DNA of 64,000 nucleotides. It comes from Fraxinus americana. Taxonomy: Eukaryota; Streptophyta; Magnoliopsida; Lamiales; Oleaceae. Positions 45,975 through 58,260 of this stretch are shown piece after piece (position 1 is the first letter of the stretch; every line of letters begins with the position of its first letter). The notes beneath the pieces were generated by a model. It was not told the origin of the DNA, made no database searches, and saw only the letters and a list, made by a program, of their open reading frames with translations. A program made the position numbers and the translations under genes. The DNA is taken from the NCBI GenBank assembly GCA_035079005.1, contig CM068706.1, positions 21,873,272-21,937,271 of the forward strand, read 5' to 3'.

Positions 45975-48109
45975 CTAATCGTCATGCATGGGAATCTGAC
46001 TCGTACAATTTTGGCGAGTATGGTCGACTGCTTTACATATGCCGCAACGACGCAGTCGAGGAAACTCTCTAGTAGAGGGTATTCTTGAAGTTCGTGGACG
46101 CCCAGGGCCACGAGATTCAACTACTGGTGACGACAAACTATTAAGCAGGAGAATACAGTCAGGGACTTCCCACTTAGATTTTTTTGGTAGGGGAAATATA
46201 GTCTCAGCATACGCGGCTCTCCAATATTCAGCAGTGTAATAAGGAGGGCATAATGTTCTCGCTGCAAAGCCTCTGTTTAAAGCTACCGCAACTGCACGCT
46301 CGCATGGAAAACTCTCCAGTTGAAATCGAGCACAGGTGCATGTGTTGTCGGTGAGGTCCACAATGTATGCCACGTGACGTGCACATTGTACAGAGAAGCG
46401 GGACTCGTCTAGCGATTCTACAATCAACCTCCTCCCAACCTCTGCCGCCTTAAATAATTTATCCTCTTGAGCCGGGGCTAGCCAGCTCGAGCAGTTCTGC
46501 GATTCCTGACGTCATTCGTGAAACCACTGCTGCAGCTTGGTACGGATGTTCTCAATCATTGCGAGAATTGGCAACTCTCGATCCTTCTTGAACAATGCAT
46601 TCAAAGATTCCACATTGTTCGACGTCATCAAGTTGTACCGACGTCCTGAAAAACGTGATCGTGCCCAATGTTCTATCCCCATTTTTGTAAGATAATCCCA
46701 TGCCGGGAACGACCTATTTCCTATCCCGACCATAAACTTATTACATTCTTCGACACTGTAAGGTTCGGCCGCCCTCCTGAACAATGAAATTATGCCTTGG
46801 CCCCGATATCTAGTCTTCAGATTACCTTGTATATGGTACATGCAGTACCCATGATGTGCCTCTGGGAAAACTTCAGCGATAGCATTTATTAGAGACTAAC
46901 CCCGATCAGTTACGAAGGCAAGATCCTCGACTTCCCTGATCACTTCCCTGAGCTTCGTAAAGAATCAACGCATTGGCATCATTCTCGCTGTCGACTACAA
47001 CGAATGCAAGTGGGTAAATCTGGATGTTGGGATCTTGACATGTAGCAATAATCAGCTTTCCCCCGTATCTCGATTTCAGAGTTGTACCGTCGACTAAAAT
47101 TATGGGTCGCATCGCATTTTGAAATCCTCTAGTGCATTGTCCAAGAGCCATGAAAAAATACTTAAAGCAACTCTCACTATCTGTCTCAATGGAAAAAGTG
47201 GAACCGTGATTAGTTGTTCTCAAATTATGGCAGTACCTGGCCAATTTAGTATAACTCTCTTCGAGCGAGCCCATTAAATCCTCCAACGCGCATTCTTTGG
47301 CCCTCCAGGCCTTCTGGTAGCTCATGACCATTCCTGTTCGAAGGTCTGTAGATCGTCTGTGGGTCCTGATACTTGTGCATTATCTGTCGACCAATAAACC
47401 ATGACCGAGCTTGTCTGTGATTGTTTTGACGAATCCCCAATTCGCAAGTATGTTCCCGTGTATACTCGCGAACTACAAATGACTCGTTCGTATCCATCTT
47501 CGTCGCTCGCAACCACCAACAGCAACTGTCATCGATGTAAGCAAGTGTCAACAAGGATTTGGTTGATTTCTTTACCTTGAACTTAAAATTTAATTTCAAT
47601 GCTAGCTTGTGCAAAGCTGCCTGCAAATCTTTCTTCGTTGCAAACAGTTGCTCAACGTGTAAATCTTCATCATCGGGAACCATGCGTGAAGAATTAGATG
47701 AAGGTCCGCTCGTTCCGGCCCCTAAGCTCCCACCCAGCTCACGTCTCTGACGAGATGAAGCAATTAAATCCTCATTTGTAAATTCATTTACTTTATCGCT
47801 GTCCTGAACTACCGATTGAATTATGTGCGTCGCGGTGATGTCACGATGAGGAACAATTGTCTCGGAAATATTAGCATCATCCTCGCGAGCTATCTCCACT
47901 GTATCCCAAAAATCATTTGCATTATCGTCGGCTCCATCCGAATGTTCATTTCTACCTTCTGCATCGTCCTTCATCACTAAAGTCACGTAAATCGGTGTTA
48001 CTTGCGTTTTGTTCGACTCAAATAGATAATTCACTTCAATATCAGATGTAACCTTTAAAGGTGGAATTGAATATGGCGAATTCTCTCTGAATTGATATCT
48101 CAGTACCAT
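45975..48109 (-). pseudogene. mudrA transposase of the nested MULE
   Basis: The minus strand reads through the MuDR N-terminal DNA-binding domain (EQLFATKKDLQAALHKLAL, about 47660) with HTCELGIRQNNHRQARSWFI. It continues with the MULE catalytic core: RPIILVDGTTLKSRYGGKL, IYPLAFVVVDSENDA and LAFVTDRG. HHGYCMYHIQGNLK carries the C-x2-H motif. A SWIM finger follows (CTCARFQLESFPCERA), where the usual His of PC-x-HA is Arg, and then a CCHC-like knuckle RCGICKAVDHTRQNC near the C-terminus. Damage: frameshifts near 47330 and 46960, a TAG after DRG (about 46897) and a TGA at 46512-46514 (CGA to TGA). It converges with the ULP1 gene, with about 150 bp between the stops. Confidence 0.85.
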
Positions 48110-48899
48110 ATGTATCGAGATGAATCGACGTTCAGCTTGTTCTGTATATCATGGTATAGTTCCTCTTACGATGTAGTCTCTGTTATATGTGTTGCCATAC
48201 TGCCTTTTATATTATTCGTCCATTTCCATTCCCATCGATTATTTTCATCCAATTCAAAATCACCAAAATGAAAAATCAGGAGTATAAACATATCTGTCAA
48301 GCATAGAAACAAAGAATTTATAAATGGAATTATTCAAAAATTCGGCTGTTAACGTCGATTTTCGACAGTTTTATTTTTGGGCATTAAGAATTTGTAAATG
48401 TAATCGAAATTTGTAGATGTAATCGAAAAACTAATGCAGATGAATTTTTTTCTTTCATGCTTAAAAAAATTATACATCTATTAAAATAATTAGATCTGGC
48501 CTAACCTATATTTATCGAGTAAAAACATACAATTTAACAAAAACGAAGTTAAAATATACGTAAATATACTTACCAAATCGAAGTAATTGATCGAAAATAA
48601 TTTTTTTCTTCAGCTATCGATGTTTTTTCAGATTTTCAGAGTGAAGAAGATGAGAATTTTTATTTGTGTTTGAGCAGATTTTGTAATTTTAAGTAGGGAC
48701 ATTTTGATTTTTATTTGTTAACTAAAAGGTTAGTATTATCTTTTTAACACAAACATGTTTTGTAATTGTTTTAGTAACTTAAGGGCGTTTTTATCTTTTT
48801 ACAGCAAATGAGTCATTTTGATAATATGGTTAAGTGTAAAAGTCAAAATGGAAATATGTCAGTTTGACTGGGTCGTTTTTAAAAGAACCCCCTTTTTTC

Positions 48900-49110
48900 C
48901 CCCTTTTATGTCTTTTTTTTATATATGCGGGTTGGGTTGGGTTGGGTGGGTTATATCGGATTTTTTAGTTGACCCACGACCCGACCCGACCCGCCTAGCC
49001 TAATCAACCCAATACCTGAAACCCACCAAAAAAACTAAAAACCCACCAAAATCGGTCGGGTTGGGTCGGGTTTGGTGGGTTAGGTGGGTTTTGCCCCGCC
49101 CTACCTCCTA
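48900..49110. repeat. GGGTT/ACCCG low-complexity foldback
   Basis: GGGTTGGGTTGGGTTGGGT near 48930 is followed by CCACGACCCGACCCGACCC and then a second GGGTTGGGTCGGGTT. It can fold on itself. Similar tracts are common in plant MITEs; the family is not assigned. Confidence 0.6.
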
Positions 49111-49339
49111 CATCATCGATGTAGATTTTTCTGGAATTTTTGGAGTGGTGTTTCGAAATTTAGGGCACGCTTTGGTCTTCCATTTGGGTCTAGGGTTTTA
49201 GCATTTGATTTGAGTGTAATGTAAAATTTTTTTTTTAATGGAGTAACGTGAAGTTTTTAGTCTTAAGAGTTAAGAGGTAATAAGAAAAATTTTAGAGGGA
49301 AATAGAAAAATTTTAGTGGGAATTGAAAATTTAAATAGG

Positions 49340-50060
49340 GGGTGCAACGTGCAATGAACGTGCGTTGCTAAACCTATTAATGACAACATGCAATAAACGT
49401 TGCAAAAAGGTTAATGACAATATTCAAATGCACGTTGCTAAAATTATTAATGACAACGTGCAATGAACGCGTATTGCTAAAACTATTAGTGACAACGTGC
49501 AATGAATGTTGCAAAAAGGTTAATAGCAACGTTCAAATGCACGTTGCTAAAACAACTAACGGCAACGTGCAATAGACGCGCGTTGTTAAAACTATTAATG
49601 ACAACGTGCAGTGAACGTTGCAAGAAGGTTAATGGCAATGTTCAAATGCACGATGCTAAAACATCTAATGGCAACGTGCAATGAACGCGCGTTGCTAAAA
49701 CTATTAATTGCAACGTGTAATGAACATTACAAAAAGGTTAATGGCAACGTTCAAATGTACGTTGCTAAAACTACTAATGGTAATGTGCATTGCATGTTGC
49801 TAATGCATGTTGCTAAAACTAATCTACAGCAACACGCATTGCACATTGCAAAATGTTAATAGCAACACGCATTTAACGTTGCAAAAAAAAAAAAATTATA
49901 GACAACGGACCTCGAACGTTGCAAAAGGGTATATTAGCAACATTCATTAAAAAAACGTTGCCAAAACTCAATTTTGTCAACCAATAGCAACATACACTAG
50001 CTGAATGTTGCCATAGACCCCTTTTATCAACATGCAATTGATGAATGTTGCCTTTGCGTG
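49340..50060. repeat. Subterminal tandem repeats of CACTA 1, about 110-bp period
   Basis: TTCAAATGCACGTTGCTAAA and close variants recur at about 49422, 49532, 49641 and 49750. Each 110-bp unit contains three GCAACG/CGTTGC-type subunits, also seen as GCAATGAACG, GTTGCAAAAAGGTTAATG and CGCGTTGCTAAAAC. Dense subterminal repeats of this kind are where the small CACTA protein (TNPA) binds. Confidence 0.88.
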
Positions 50061-50090
50061 TTGTAAACGGCTTTTTTTCTTGTAGTGTGT

Positions 50091-51231
50091 GGAGATAAAT
50101 TCATGATGCGCTCTGTCATTCCATTGGGGATTTTGTTCGCACGTCATAAAGCAGGATTGACAGGGAGGAACACTGTTTTTTGAATATCCAATTCAAGTGT
50201 ATATAAGCTATAACTGTAATCAGAGGGAAAGACTGTCACTCCTTGGGATCAATCAGTGAAACTTAGATACCCGAATTATAAAAAATAGAAGTCTGAACCT
50301 GACAGTTGGTGGCCACTATTAGCTATCTAAATGAAGTCAACTCTAGTCTAGCTATTGAACTCGTTTCTAATATATATTGTTAATTTATTCTAGGGTACTA
50401 TTTGGGTGATGTCAATGGAAACAAAGTTAGTAACTCTAGTTCAATATTTCTGGCTTTTGAATGGGACAATACATCATAAAAGCCATTTGCCTTAATTGCT
50501 TTCTTTTCTTCTTTGTAATTAAGCTCAACTCCACATTTGTTTCAGTATGTTGTGCGTAAACTAGGTGGACTTAACATCAGGCGACACAACCAGTTCCGAA
50601 TCACCCTAATGGACCCGATATGTGTCATAAAATTCTTTGACCCGATATTTAAACTTTGAGAAATTCAAAAATCTAGTAACACTTTTAAAGCCGAAACATG
50701 ATCGCATCATAAAATTCTTCGTCCTTTCTTCTAAATAAGTAATTGATAAGTATAACAAATATAATTAATCTGATATCTATGAAAATCTCTAAAATATTAC
50801 TGTTAAATTATACTATACTTTGAAATCTTTATTCTGAGAACTGAGTAAACTAAATTGTACCTTTATCTTAACAACCAAATGAACTGAATTGTACTATAAG
50901 CTGTAATCTTTATTCTGAGAACTGAATAAACTGAATTGTACTATAAACTATAATTTGAAATATGATAAGCTGTATAAATACCGAAAAATCACACCAAAAA
51001 GGTACTCGATGAATAGCCTTACTCATGTATAGAGTAATCTCGATGTACAAGGCAAAGCCATTCAAATCTGATAATTCTAAAATTCTGAATATTTTGTAAT
51101 TCTGGTCATATGCATGCAGAACTATAATCTGGTCATACACTATGGAAACACATTCGCACTAGTGCATAGAGGGTAAAATCATCATAACTGATCATACACT
51201 GTGGAAACACATTCATATCAGTGCAGATTGG
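50091..51231. other. Spacer between the two CACTA elements
   Basis: No gene seen. The first 90 bp may be the remainder of the SINE begun at 38402. A duplicated block TTTATTCTGAGAACTGARTAAACT occurs at about 50828 and 50910 (period about 81 bp). A 59-bp tandem repeat begins at 51131. Confidence 0.5.
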
Positions 51232-51329
51232 CACTACACCAAAAATCACCTTTTGCAACGGCCAAAAAACGTTGCCAAAAGTCATTTGCAGCGTTTCAGC
51301 GTGTGTTGCGGTGAGCGGTGTTGCCGTTG

Positions 51330-51640
51330 AGGGAAGAGATTTTGGCAACGTTTAATAAACGTTGCGAAAGATCCCTTTGGCAACGTTTAATAAACGTTGC
51401 GAAAGGGATCTTTGGCAACGTTTAATAAACGTTGCGAAAGGGATCTTTGGCAACGTTTAATAAACGTTGCGAAAGCTCCCGAAAGGGAGCTTTGGCAACG
51501 TTTATTAAAGCGTTGCCAAAGATCCCTTTATAGCGTTTATTAACGTTGCCAAAGGGATCTTCATAGCGTTTATTAAACGTTGCCAAAGCTCCCTTTCGCA
51601 ACGTTTAATAAACGTTGCCTTATCTCTTCTTCCTTTAGTT
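51330..51640. repeat. Subterminal 35-bp repeats of CACTA 2, left end
   Basis: GGCAACG starts at 51344, 51379, 51414 and 51449, an exact 35-bp spacing. Each unit holds the palindrome CAACGTTTAATAAACGTTG followed by CGAAAGGGATC. From 51490 the units are inverted (CGTTGCCAAAGGGATC), so the block as a whole is a large imperfect foldback around 51480. Confidence 0.93.
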
Positions 51641-51689
51641 TTGGCAACGATTTTCCAACGTTGCCGTTTGTCTTTTTAATCTGTTTTTA

Positions 51690-52734
51690 ATTAATGCGCT
51701 CTGTAGCGTTCCTACGCTACTGGATTAATACCTAATATTCATATGAAGAGAGATCAAAATAAATATAAGAAATCATGATTACAATGGAAAAACATTTTGC
51801 ATTGAAATTAAACCATACTAGCATAAACAGTGTACAATATTCACTTATACATGTTTTTAAATATCAACCTAACATCAATAACATCTTTCCCACCGTTCAA
51901 TTACTAGGAAGAACTTATTTCAACCACTGCAAAGAGCTTCAATTGCCAAGCTTTTCATCAAACTAGGACACGGATCTCCTAGCTTTGTTGTCGACGTGGG
52001 AACCAAACATCTATGCTTCCCGACACAAACCTGTAATAAATTTTCAAATATCCACATAAATTTTACTTACTTTTTAACCACCACATATTCTCCAAAATAA
52101 ATAAATCACTTTAATTACACTTTCACACAATGAATAAGTTATTACTACTGAAGTTAGTAATATAAGCAAAGACCCTTCTGATGCTAGTTTCACCACATTT
52201 AATTGTTGCCCATTCAAATAATTAGCCATCCAAGTAAATCAAAACTTCCTTACTCAAAATCCATCACAAAGAAGAAATTAAACCAACATAAATAGAAAGG
52301 AAAGACAAGGCAAGAAATTAAAGGTTGAATTGAATTTTATTCATAGAAAACGACATAAAATATACAATATTTTATTCATAGAGGACGACATATATATACA
52401 ATGGTCCAATCGCATCAATGAAAGGGAAGAAGCCTAACCTAAGGACAGAAGGGAAACACAATATTCTTACCACTGTATGAATTCCTAATTTAAAATAAAA
52501 ATAATATCCTAAAAACCATCAATGGCTCATTCCTATGGCCTGTCATAATCATTTCCTGATTTAATACTAATGTTCAAAAACCACACCAACATGCCTTCTT
52601 CAAGACCCAAGTTCTTGCACCAATCATGTTATCATTAAAAACCACACCAACTAATCATTGTCTTGGTAAGAAATGTAAAATTAATCATGTCTCTATTCAA
52701 CAAAGTATCTATTCAAATTGTGTACATACCTTAC
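51690..52734. other. CACTA 2 interior without recognised coding
   Basis: AT-rich. A local repeat of CACACCAAC..ATC-type sequence lies near 52580-52650. No family assigned. Confidence 0.45.
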
Positions 52735-54684
52735 TCAAAGAAGTCTAATCTTTGCTCTTTGGCCAAGCAACGGTACTTCCAATTGCTTCACTAAGAGTTC
52801 GAATTCTTCCGTAGGAAGTCCGTATAAAGGCAAATTGCTCATATACACTTCTCGACCCACACCTTCCAATGATCCGACCGAGTGGCAAGTGATGCACCTT
52901 TGCGAGATGGATGCTGGTTGATGCAATCTTCCCTTACGCTACGACTTCTTCCTCTTCAAATACGTACCAATGCAACAGTTGACATCTTGCATTTATCATA
53001 GGTACGGTACTTCCTTGGTGTGACTACAAATTCATAGTAGAAAGAACATATTTTTTTTAATAATTAGAATGCTACAAAATGAATATATGCTGAATAAACA
53101 TTTAAGAATGTGTGATACAAAAACCTAAGGAGTAAAGACATTTGAATTCCTGTCGTCTGCACTCTGTAAATGATACAAAAATTACGCAAGTTATTCTACA
53201 ATGCCTAATTAGATATGAACTTATATTATTATAGTATATATAAATTATAGTTACTACGTACAACCTGCTGAGATAACTTGAGAAGTGCTTCCACTTTTTC
53301 TTCTAGTGCTCCCATCCTTTGTGCTTGAGTCTCTAATTGGGTTGCTTGAGGAGGCTTGTGTTGGGTTTCAAGTACCCTAACCCTCCCACTACTTTGTATT
53401 TGTCCATCCACCTTTGATGGTACAACTCCAAATCCAAGTCCCCCTAACTCTCCCATGACGTTCGGGGCCTAAAATCGACGACGGCATCATCGCGGATGGA
53501 ATCTTGGCGGGTGTATCGAGAAATTGATGCGGAGCAAAATTCAATCCTTATATTTACTTATTGTAATCAAATTTTAGACTAGCAAGTGATACACTAATAA
53601 ATCAAAGTGGACAGGTTAAAATTTAACATAATACACCTACCAAAGTATCAGCAACTGCTTCATTTATTGGGTTTCCATCTTTTCTAAGATGTCCATGGTC
53701 CATACTCTTGTTCTTAACCCTTTTAAATACGGATTCTTTTTCTCTGCCGATATAAATTTAGTTATTAGATATATTGGAATTGGAGAAGTCATGTGAGGCA
53801 AGATATGTTCCTGAAATGTACCATTTCATGAGCCAAGCCGTGGATAACCCTTTCGACCCATTGTATGGAGAAAGTGATTAGTTCTCATGTTGCTAAACTT
53901 GGAACTCTTTTCCTATTACAAAAGCAAAAAAAGTTCCATCTTCAACAATAATTATAAAAAATTAAGCTTTAAAAAGTCCTTTTATACTTACACGAAAATC
54001 GTAGAAAGAGTATCTCTCGACAAATTTCAGCCAAGCTTCTTCGGAGTCCACATTCTTTGGTCTAAGAAGGGTAATAGTGGGTGTTCTATTCACAGATGAT
54101 TCAACTTGAGCTCTAATTTGTTTTCTCAATATAGAATTGAACGTCCTCCAATACTTTCCCATATATTGAAATGTCATTTTTTTATGACAATCACTGACTT
54201 TGAACCTTTGCTTTATTTGTGTACAAACATAAATTTAATACTCAGCGAAATTGTGTCATGAAGAAGAAAAAATATTTAACGTAATAATCATAAAAGGTAG
54301 TTAAGAGATAGTACTTGTATTAAAGCCCAAAGCTCCATCTTCAACTTTCTATCAACTGAAGGCCAATCTTTAATTACAATAGGCACATGTTCTCGAACTA
54401 TGGCCCCAACCATGCTCGCAAATTTATCTGAGTTCGAGCCCGACCACTTGGCCGTATTCATTGAATTCGAGATCCATCTTCTGATAATTATGTTCCGGAA
54501 TCATCTTCACTTGGGTTGGACCTCTTTTCGTCTTCTGAGCATTTGTGGTTGTTGGCAATGTAGTTTGCTCATCATTAGTTGGACTAGTTATACTATCTCC
54601 TTGTTCATCAGAATGTCTTATTCTCTTACTGGTCTCTCGAATTGCATTAGCAATTGCAGCTCTTCTTCTTTTGGAACTCTTCAA
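52735..54684 (-). pseudogene. TNPA-like protein gene (Transposase_24 family)
   Basis: Minus-strand exon pieces follow the plan of plant CACTA Transposase_24 proteins. A basic N-terminus is at 54684-54424 (KRGPTQVKM, LEFNEYGQVVG). After a frameshift comes FASMVGAIVREHVPIVIKDW and KMELWALIQ at about 54300-54415. The domain core is at 54177-53962 (FQYMGKYWRTFNSILRKQIR, EEAWLKFVERY). Near 53640-53880 lie WVERVIHGLAHEM and KSMDHGHLRKDGNP. A coiled segment at 53456-53229 (QLETQAQRMGALEEKVEALL) is typical of the C-terminal part. In related systems this protein binds subterminal repeats. Frameshifts show decay. The piece at 52926-52735 (HQPASISQRCITCHS) fits the C-terminal end. Confidence 0.75.
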
Positions 54685-54979
54685 AGTTCGTTTACTTGAC
54701 TAAAAGAATAAAACAAGAATAAAAGACTAAGAGCAATTATTTTCAGAACTTAGCATATATCTCATGTATTACAAGAACACATATTTACCTGAGCCTTGTC
54801 CATCATACAAAGAACGCAAGATTGTAGTTAGAGTTAGAACAAAAACCTGCGACATCAGAATACATTATAGTTAGAGATCTCTACTATCTTTAAAAATCAC
54901 GAGTTAAAATATAGTACAACAAAATTGATGACTATGTAAAAAGTACATTATCTACAAATAAGTGAGTTACCAAACTACT

Positions 54980-57900
54980 CTATGTATCACAAAATACGCC
55001 TTCAATATCTATCCTTGCATAATTCTCATCATCATCATGGTTGTCTGTAATTGGCTGTGATATATCTAGTTCAATGGCTGCCTCATAATTTGAATCTTCT
55101 TCTCTGTGTGATGCATCAAAGTCTCTCTGAGGCGCTTGCAAAACAACATACCAACTAGATGTTTCATGTTCCCTAGAATAAAAGACTTGCTTCGCTTGTG
55201 TTGCCAGGATGAAAGGATCATTTTCAAATTTATCTGTGTCCCTCGTTAAGGTTAACCAAAGTGAATCCATCGTCGTATTTTATTCCGTTCACGATATTTA
55301 CCCAATCGCACTTGAATATTGGAATATGAAACGTATTATAATCAAGCACTATCACATCAAGCAAAACTCCATAATAAAGAACTTGCCCAACTATTTGTGC
55401 ATTATCTTTTGCACTAGATCTACATATGGTCGTTGCTTCAACTAAAGCATGCTTGTTTTGGCGAGATTTTTCTGCATCTTTAGTGTGAAATCGAAGACCA
55501 TTTATGATAAATCTAGAATATGACATGGATTGATATCTAGGACCACGTGCGAGCCACTTCAAATTGTTCGATACTTTGTCCGTCAATAGCTCACCTTTAA
55601 TCTGTTACGAGATTTTAGAAATGTTAGAAACTAAAAATTTAATAGCACAAATAGACATTTACTTTTTTGATGTGTATTCCAACCTTATCATCCAACCAGG
55701 CAGCAAAAGCGTCAATGTGCTTCTTACGCAATAAATTCTCATTTCTCTCCAATCGTCTATCAGCACTCTTCAGTTCATCCATATGCATCCTAAGGTAAAT
55801 ACAATATATTAAAAAGTAAATATGGTTGAACTATTTAAAATTTGTGTTCCGATATTTAATAAACGTACTTTATGTATGGTTGAACTTCTGTACTATTCAG
55901 TAACACGTAGCGATGAGCAACTTTCAACATCTCATTAGATAGTACAATTGTCTTCCCCTTAGAAATTGTACGCCCTGCAACTAAGAAATCAGTCTCATAT
56001 TCTTCATTGCGTACATGCTTAGAGCCTATTTCAGATGCTTGTTTTAAGTATTTGCTACAAAACTTCGCATTTTCTTCAATAATATATCGGCTCGGCTATG
56101 CACCCTTCGGGGATGCGTACGATTCATAACATAACCTTTCAACACTTTCATATATCTCTCAAATGGGTACATCCAACGATATTGTACAGGCCCACATAGA
56201 CGAACTTCTCTCCCAATATGGATTGTCAAATGAACCATTATATCAAAAAAGGAAGGAGGAAATATCTTTCCAACATGCATATAGTTTCAAAAATGTCATC
56301 CTCTAATTGTTCAACCTTATTTCTATCTACAATTACTTGACATATTTCCTTGAAAAATAAACTCAATTTAAAAATGGAGTTCCTTGGTCCTTTAGGTAGA
56401 AGACCTCTCAATGCAATGATAACAATTGTTGCATTAAAATGTAACAATCATGCGATTTCGGTCCAACTATCTTACATTCTTCCAGCGATATGCAATTTCC
56501 AATATTAGATCCATAGCCATCAGGTAATCTCAAGTTAGCAAAGCCGTCTGCAAAAAATTTGTTTTTACGCTTTTGATAACGTGTGAGGGCTTTGGTAGGT
56601 AGAATTTGTTTCCTATACTATGAGGATGTAAATCATGCCTAATGTTCATTTCTTCCATGTCCTTATGAGAGTTAATGCCATCTTTAGATTTTCCTTTGAC
56701 ATCCAAAAGTGTCTTTGATGATGCTATCACAAATATTCTTCTCCACGTGCATCACATCCAAATTATGACGCACAAGTAAAGTCGCAAAATCAAACTTTTA
56801 TGGAGTCATGAAAAATTACTGAGCATTTGGAAGTATGAAATAAAAATGAGCAATTATTACAAAAAATTACCTTCCAATATGGTAGATCGAAAAATATTGA
56901 CTTTTTCTTCCATGTTACAGTTGAGTTGTATTCTTCTCTCTCTTTCGTTTACCTCTTTTTCCCCAATCATTTGTAATTTTATCAACTTCAATAAAATCCT
57001 CATCACCGTTTTTATCTTCGGCCTAACACCATGTTCAACGTGTCCATTAAACCAGACCCTTTTTCATGCGAAATGGATGATCAAAAGCAAGAAATCTTCT
57101 ATGTCACATGTATGCAAACTTCCTACCATGCTTTAACCATAGGGAGCAATTATTTTCACGACGAGATAGGGCATGCAATTTTTCCTTTAACGGGCCACCC
57201 GGATATATTTCCATATGCGGGAAAGTCATGTATTGTCCACATCAAAATAGCTTTTAAGTTGAACGTAGACTTTGTAAGCTGCATCATACATATCGGCCCC
57301 ATCACTCCATAACAACAATAAGTCGTCGACAAGTGGTGCCAAATAAACATCTATGTCATTACATAATTTCATTTCGGACACGGGATCAATAAACTCAACA
57401 TCAAACTTTCCTTTGACATGCAAATTGAGGAGGCAAGTTATATATAGTTAAGATTCTTGTGGCAACAAGCGTATTTCGAGCTAAGATCTTTGAAAGGATT
57501 AAATCCATCGATGTGAAGACCTAATCTAATATTTCGAGGATCGGATGCAAAATGTGGCCACCTTGTGTTAATCATTTCCCAACTCAATGAATCAACCGGA
57601 TGTCTAATCTTACCATCTGAACTTTTATTACTTGAGTGCCATCTAAGTTGTGTTGACATCTCATATATTCCAAACATCCTCTTAAGTCGTGGTATTATAG
57701 GAAAATAACGCAAGACTTTTGCTGGGACATTTTTCTGAATTTTTTTAGTCCGTTTGTTAATTTTCCATCTTGAGTGACCACATTTTGGACATAGGTCAGC
57801 ATGCTCAAGCTCCTTTCTATATAGACAACAATCGTTGATGCAAGCATGTATCTTATCATAGCCAAGATCAAATGTATTGACAAGTTTTTTCATCTCATAA

Positions 57901-58260
57901 AATGAGTTTGGAAGTGTATTATTCTCTGGCAGCATGCCTCGAACAAGATTTATAAGTTCATCAAAACCATTGTCTGATAAGCCATGTGAAGCTTTATGCT
58001 TAAACATAGCAACCGAAAGGCGACATCTTTGTAAATGTCTTGCAACCGGGATATAAAGGAGTTTCGACATCATTAACTAAACTTTCAATCTCTTTGTCTC
58101 TTCCATAAGGATGATTTTCAAGATTTACATCATATTGTGCATAGAAATCTTTGAACATCCTACTCGACTCGGGCATTTCTACATCGACCAAATTTGATTC
58201 ACTTGGTTGCTCTCCATGAAGTACCCAATTGTATATGTAGGATCCATACCTTTAACAACC
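54980..58260 (-). pseudogene. TNPD-type transposase gene (Transposase_21), decayed
   Basis: Minus-strand pieces are in family order. 58191-57438 has ETPLYPGCKTFTK, GLSDNGFDELINLVRGMLPE, NTFDLGYDKIHACINDC and LEHADLCPKCGHSRW, and DPRNIRLGLHIDGFNPF leads the catalytic core. 57423-57156 has LLWSDGADMYDA, WTIHDFPAYGNISGW and KGKIACP. 56730-56530 has SKTLLDVKGKSKDGIN. A DUF4218 segment at 56280-56044 has FPPSFFDIMVHLTIHIGREV and PVQYRWMYPFERYMKVLKGY. A DUF4216 segment at 55586-55230 has YYGVLLDVIVLDYN and FKCDWVNI, continuing to 54980. Many stops and frameshifts interrupt it. It would have cut the element ends. Confidence 0.88.

Larger units (their letters stand above)
41252..48890. mobile_element. 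Autonomous-type MULE nested in CACTA 1 (ends approximate)
   Basis: Contains a ULP1-type gene (+, 42812-45828) and mudrA (-, 45975-48109), tail to tail. Candidate ends are GGGGCTTTTTTCCGGACGAAA at 41252 and, reversed from 48890, GGGGTTCTTTTAAAAACGACC, which are only loosely matched. I could not find a 9-bp target duplication, so the limits may be off by hundreds of bases. Confidence 0.6.
38518..50087. mobile_element. CACTA element 1, TSD TGT, with captured gene fragments and a nested MULE
   Basis: 11,570 bp. The left end is CACTACACCAGAAACCGCC and the right end reversed is CACTACAAGAAAAAAAGCCG. TGT flanks it at 38515-38517 and 50088-50090, the 3-bp target expected for CACTA/En-Spm. Subterminal motifs built on AACGTTGC lie at 38530-38690 and densely at 49340-50060. 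No TNPD or TNPA gene was seen in the parts outside the nested MULE, so it is probably non-autonomous. The left arm carries DOT2-like and SPT5-like exon fragments. Confidence 0.88.

Noticed and set aside
48900..49110. Interstitial telomere repeat
   Set aside because: Units are GGGTT with GGGTC, not TTTAGGG.
49340..50060. CRISPR-like array
   Set aside because: Repeats are degenerate, spacers are themselves repeats, and they sit at a CACTA end in a plant genome.
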